Assembly (NCBI GenBank): GCA_020629995.1
Contig: JAHDCH010000104.1
Coordinates: 1 to 8,412, forward strand
Reading direction: 5' to 3'
Length of the DNA: 8,412 bases
From: Pseudaestuariivita sp.
Lineage (GTDB): Bacteria > Pseudomonadota > Alphaproteobacteria > Rhodobacterales > Rhodobacteraceae
Position 1 is the first letter of the stretch. The number at the start of each line of letters is the position of its first letter. Under the pieces are notes generated by a model that saw only the letters and a list, made by a program, of their open reading frames with translations, ran no database searches and was not told where the DNA came from. Made by a program: the position numbers and the translations under genes. Of this stretch, positions 5,723-8,412 are shown one piece after another.

Positions 5723-6709
5723 ATGAAACAGCCCTATCGCACGGTTGAGGCGCGGCCCAATGCCGGCAGCATGGTCAAACCCGGCGAGCTGGTCGACCTG
5801 GTCGAGGTCACGCCGCTGACGCTGGCAGACCGGCGCATCTACAACCAGCTGCTCGAGAACGCGTGGGACGCGATTGACCGGCCCGTGACCCATGTGATCG
5901 CCAAGTCGGATCTGCGCGGGTCGCACAATTCCAATGACCGGGTGGGCGAGTCGATCGAGCGGCTGATGACTGCGATCGTCAAGGTGCGCGTGACCCATGA
6001 CGGCGAGGACGCGATAGAACGGGTTCAACTTTTGGGCGGCAACGTCGAAAGCACCCGGCGTGATGGTCTCTTTGAATACGAGATCCCGCCGCGCCTGCGC
6101 CGGGTGATCCGCGACAGCACCGTCTTTGCCCGGCTGCAGCGCGAGGTGATGTTCGCGCTCAGTTCGAAATACGCGCTGACCCTCTACGAGATGGTGCAAA
6201 AGCGCGGCAACCTGAAATATCGCGCATCAGAAAAGTTCAGCCTCGAGGACCTGCGCGGCGCGCTTGGCGTGCCGCAGGGCAAGCTGTCGACCTGGTCGAA
6301 CCTCAAGCTGCGCGCGCTCGACCCCGCCACCGAAGAGGTCAACGCGCTGTCGGATTTCATGGTCGCGCTGGACCCGGTCAAGACGGGCCGCCGTGTCACT
6401 CATGTGGAGATGCGCTGGTGGCGCAAGGACGCGGGCAGCTCGGCCGAGGCTGAACGCGAGCTGTCGTTTTCCAAGGTGGGCCGCAAGACCCGTGTGGCCG
6501 AAAAGGCGCGGCCCGCCTGGCTGGATGCGCGCGGCGCAGCGCTGCGGGCCGAAACCTACGAGACCGCGCGCCTGCGCCATCCGGGCTATGACATCTATTT
6601 TGTCGAAGGCGCGTGGCGCGACTGGGCCGCGGGCAAGGCCCCGGCGCAGGATCCCGACCGCGCCTTTCTTGCCTTCTTCCGCAGCTATGCGGAAAAAAAT
6701 CCGCTTTGA
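5723..6709 (+). CDS. repB: Plasmid replication initiator, RepB-type (Rep_3 superfamily)
   Basis: A 328-residue replication initiator of the Rep_3 class (relatives of pi, RepE and pPS10 RepA), with two winged-helix domains that bind iterons as monomers and operators as dimers. Recognisable are an N-terminal region with TLADRRIYNQLLENAWDAID (33-52), the conserved FALSSKYALTLYEMVQKRGN (144-163), and FSLEDLRGALGVPQG (172-186) leading to LKLRALDPATEEVNALSDF (194-212). The last two are the signatures of the second DNA-binding domain. The C-terminal 80 residues are basic and less conserved. The frame is open back to 5483, but that part crosses iterons and is not protein-like; ATG 5723-5725 has AAGG 9 nt upstream. 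A run of seven A's near the 3' end (6693-6699) sits in a 5-bp hairpin overlapping the last codons. Similar proteins define the RepB-type plasmids of Rhodobacteraceae. Confidence 0.93.
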   Translation: MKQPYRTVEARPNAGSMVKPGELVDLVEVTPLTLADRRIYNQLLENAWDAIDRPVTHVIAKSDLRGSHNSNDRVGESIERLMTAIVKVRVTHDGEDAIERVQLLGGNVESTRRDGLFEYEIPPRLRRVIRDSTVFARLQREVMFALSSKYALTLYEMVQKRGNLKYRASEKFSLEDLRGALGVPQGKLSTWSNLKLRALDPATEEVNALSDFMVALDPVKTGRRVTHVEMRWWRKDAGSSAEAERELSFSKVGRKTRVAEKARPAWLDARGAALRAETYETARLRHPGYDIYFVEGAWRDWAAGKAPAQDPDRAFLAFFRSYAEKNPL

Positions 6710-6856
6710 TTGCAGGTCTGATTTTACGCGAATTACCATCCCTGACGCACAAAACACACTGAGGGATATCGAGCCAATGCCGTGTGAATGTCCGGCAAGA
6801 TCGTGATCGTGCCAACTGCGTCGGCGTACTCTAGCTGAAGCGGGGCAGGGGGCGCC
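6710..6856. other. Convergent intergenic region between rep and the dehydrogenase gene
   Basis: This 147-bp spacer is shared by the ends of two convergent genes. I find no strong intrinsic terminator. A 6-bp inverted repeat, ATCCCT/AGGGAT (6738-6743 and 6762-6767), and an imperfect near-palindrome around two GATC words (6794-6813) are the only structures, and neither is followed by a T tract. No small gene is supported. Confidence 0.4.
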
Positions 6857-7882
6857 CTAGAAGGTGATATTGACCTTGATCGCCTGCGTGCGGTCCGAGG
6901 CAAGCTCGAACGCCTCTGTCGCCCGGTCAATCGGCAGCCGGTGGGTGATCAGCGGAGTCACGTCCAGCCGCCCGCGCTGCATCATCTGCACTGCCTTGGG
7001 AAACTCGGCGTGAAACCGGAACGAACCTTTCAGCTGCAGCTCCTTGGCCGTCATCGCCTGCATGGGCAGGGTCATGTCTCCGCCAAGGCCCAGCTGCACC
7101 ACCGTCGCGCCGGGGCGCAGGGCAGGGACGGCCGAGGCCAGCGCAACCGCCGCGCCGGAACATTCGAACAGCACGTCAAAATGGCCCTTGTCCGCCGTGT
7201 AACCACCCAGCGCGTCTTCGCTCGCCTTCAGCGCCTCATCCGCGCCCACCTCGCGCGCCTTGGCGAGGGTGAAGTCGGTGATATCCGTCGCCACCACCTC
7301 GACCGCGCCCGCCGCGCGCGCGACCAGAACGGCCAGCAATCCGATCGGCCCGCAGCCCGTGACCAGCACGCGGCGGCCCATCAGATCGCCCGCCAGCGAC
7401 GCGGCATGCAGCACCACGGCCAGAGGTTCGGCCATCGCCGCCTCGCCCGGGGTCAGCCCGTCAGCGGGGGCGCATTGGCTGGCATCCGCCACAAGCGATT
7501 GCCGAAAAGCGCCCTGGATATGCGGAAAGGGCATGGCCGAGCCGTAAAAGCGCATGTTCAGGCAGTGGTTCTGCCGCCCTTCGGCGCAATAGCCGCAAGT
7601 TCCGCAGGGGCGCGACGGCGACACGGCCACCAGATCCCCTTCTTTCAGACCGGACACGCCCGCACCCAGAGCGGCCACATGGCCCGCAACCTCGTGGCCG
7701 AGGATCATCGGCTCTCGCAGGCGGATCGCACCGAACCCGCCGTGGCTGTAATAATGCAGGTCGGACCCACAGATCCCCCCCGCCGCCATCGCCAGGCGCA
7801 CCTCGCCCGGGCCGGGATCCGGCGCGGCCTGCTCTTCGATCCGCAGGTCGCGGGCGGCGTGGACAACGATCGCTTTGCTCAT
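6857..7882 (-). CDS. Zinc-dependent dehydrogenase, L-idonate 5-dehydrogenase-like
   Basis: A 341-residue medium-chain zinc dehydrogenase. The N-terminus GGICGSDLHYYSHGGFGAIR (35-54) with LREPMILGHEVAGHV (55-69) is characteristic of L-idonate 5-dehydrogenases, which interconvert L-idonate and 5-keto-D-gluconate. Catalytic zinc ligands are Cys38, His63 and Glu64, with Glu152 nearby; structural zinc cysteines are 93, 96, 99 and 107. The Rossmann motif is GCGPIG (176-181), and Asp200 at the end of the next strand suggests NAD+ rather than NADP+. The frame is open far upstream, but ATG 7880-7882 starts the standard MSKAIVVHAARDLRI N-terminus, with GAAAGG 8 nt before it. It runs divergently from a LacI/GntR-type regulator, with a GntR-like operator between them, which supports a sugar-acid role. 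Sorbitol or another polyol remains possible as substrate. Confidence 0.88.
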   Translation of the reverse strand: MSKAIVVHAARDLRIEEQAAPDPGPGEVRLAMAAGGICGSDLHYYSHGGFGAIRLREPMILGHEVAGHVAALGAGVSGLKEGDLVAVSPSRPCGTCGYCAEGRQNHCLNMRFYGSAMPFPHIQGAFRQSLVADASQCAPADGLTPGEAAMAEPLAVVLHAASLAGDLMGRRVLVTGCGPIGLLAVLVARAAGAVEVVATDITDFTLAKAREVGADEALKASEDALGGYTADKGHFDVLFECSGAAVALASAVPALRPGATVVQLGLGGDMTLPMQAMTAKELQLKGSFRFHAEFPKAVQMMQRGRLDVTPLITHRLPIDRATEAFELASDRTQAIKVNITF

Positions 7883-7928
7883 GGAGGAGGCCTTTCGGTA
7901 TGCGGCGCAGCGCCGGGAATGCTGGTGA

Positions 7929-7944
7929 GTGTTATCGGTAACAT
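7929..7944. promoter_or_regulatory. GntR/LacI-type operator in the divergent promoter region
   Basis: GTGTTATCGGTAACAT contains a near-perfect dyad, TGTTATCGGTAACA (7930-7943), closely resembling the known enterobacterial GntR/IdnR sites of the ATGTTACCNGTAACAT type. It lies 46 bp upstream of the dehydrogenase start and 73 bp upstream of the regulator start. The regulator at 8018 is the obvious candidate to bind it and control both genes, released by a sugar acid; the ligand is inferred from the family. The rest of the 135-bp spacer (7883-8017) shows no other clear element. Confidence 0.75.
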
Positions 7945-8017
7945 CCGGCATGCCGTCAAGCCGGTCCTTGCGATGACCCCTTGACGCCAGCGCGGGACCG
8001 GTCACACCTTGCTGCCC

Positions 8018-8412
8018 ATGCCGCGCAGCACTCAACCTTCGACCGGACCTGTCACCATGCGCGATGTTGCCCGTGCGGCGGGCGTGTCGCGCATGACGGT
8101 GAGCCGTGCCCTGAAAAAGGACAGCCCCGTGTCCAAGGAAACGCGCGAGCGGATCCTCAAGGTGGTGCGCGATCTCAATTATGTCCCCGATCAGATGGCC
8201 GGCAGCCTGTCCAGCAAACGGTCGGGCTTTGTGGCTGTGCTGGTGCCGTCGCTGAACAACCTGCACTTTGCCGAAACGGTGCAGGCCCTGACCGAAGAGC
8301 TGGAAAGCATCGGCCAGCAGATCCTTCTGGGCCATACCGACTATTCCCCCCAGCGCGAGGAACAGCTGGTCGAGACGATGCTCAAACGCCGCCCCGAGGC
8401 GATTGTCCTGTC
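8018..8412 (+). CDS. LacI family transcriptional regulator, GntR-type (5' part only)
   Basis: The first 131 codons of a LacI/GalR family repressor are present; the gene continues past the right edge. The N-terminal helix-turn-helix PVTMRDVARAAGVSRMTVSR (11-30) is followed by ALKKDSPVSKETRERI, the hinge-helix segment PDQMAGSLSSKRSG (57-70) and the start of the periplasmic-binding-like domain, FVAVLVPSLNNLHFAETVQA (71-90). The stretch GHTDYSPQREEQLVETMLKR (105-124) resembles gluconate repressors. An internal ATG at 8057 would cut off the PVT that precedes the HTH in most family members, so ATG 8018 is preferred; an in-frame stop at 7982 limits extension. No clear Shine-Dalgarno precedes 8018, so translation may be weak or leaderless. 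It probably represses the divergent dehydrogenase gene and sugar-acid genes to the right. Confidence 0.9.
   Translation, partial: MPRSTQPSTGPVTMRDVARAAGVSRMTVSRALKKDSPVSKETRERILKVVRDLNYVPDQMAGSLSSKRSGFVAVLVPSLNNLHFAETVQALTEELESIGQQILLGHTDYSPQREEQLVETMLKRRPEAIVL

Noticed and set aside
6689..6704. A7 run in a GCGGA/TCCGC hairpin at the end of rep as a frameshift site or terminator
   Set aside because: It lies in the final codons of rep, there is no useful alternative frame, and no T tract follows the stem.
6794..6813. Near-palindrome around two GATC words as a terminator of the dehydrogenase gene
   Set aside because: The stem is interrupted, the loop would be only 2 nt, and no T tract follows.
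6941..7984. 347-codon open frame on the plus strand opposite the zinc dehydrogenase
   Set aside because: It lies antisense to a clear dehydrogenase gene and has shadow-like composition.
7883..8335. Extension of the dehydrogenase frame upstream to 8335
   Set aside because: It would run antisense through the LacI-type regulator and the operator; the MSKAIVVHA start at 7882 is the family N-terminus.

Overview
The window looks like part of a plasmid from a GC-rich alphaproteobacterium, most likely a Rhodobacteraceae (Roseobacter-group) strain. The reasons are the high GC content, the RepB-type (Rep_3 superfamily) initiator placed back to back with a parAB partition operon, and protocatechuate genes in the pcaC-H-G order common in that group. 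The taxonomic call is inference from gene content.

Layout from left to right. (1) 1-189, plus strand: the 3' end of a RES-domain (NAD+ phosphorylase type) toxin gene. (2) 2748-201, minus strand: a tightly packed catabolic operon, pcaC-pcaH-pcaG-BKACE. The first three genes overlap by 4-bp ATGA junctions and the fourth starts 9 bp after pcaG. It opens the protocatechuate ring, decarboxylates carboxymuconolactone, and may end with a beta-keto-acid cleavage enzyme that could act on beta-ketoadipate. pcaQ, pcaD, pcaB, pcaIJ and pcaF are not in the window. (3) 2749-2933: a 185-bp gap with two copies of the palindrome TTGCCCATGGGCAA, 33 bp apart, just past the end of parB. They are candidate centromere (parS) sites or pca operators.

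(4) 5119-2934, minus strand: parA-parB, overlapping by ATGA. (5) 5120-5722: a non-coding replication origin. It holds five 22-23-bp direct repeats (iterons), a sixth isolated copy, one inverted copy on the parA side, and a nested inverted half-iteron structure whose right arm is the rep ribosome binding site. (6) 5723-6709, plus strand: the replication initiator. Rep, the iterons and ParAB together form a complete-looking replication and partition module. The RES toxin fragment would fit as an addiction function.

(7) 7882-6857, minus strand: an L-idonate 5-dehydrogenase-like zinc dehydrogenase. It diverges from (8), a LacI/GntR-type repressor starting at 8018 and cut by the window end. A GntR-like operator (7929-7944) lies between them, so this is probably a sugar-acid catabolism locus that continues to the right.

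The most notable observations are the putative shortcut enzyme in the pca operon with an altered metal-site residue, the twin palindromes between the pca operon and parB, and the nested dyad covering the rep translation start region.
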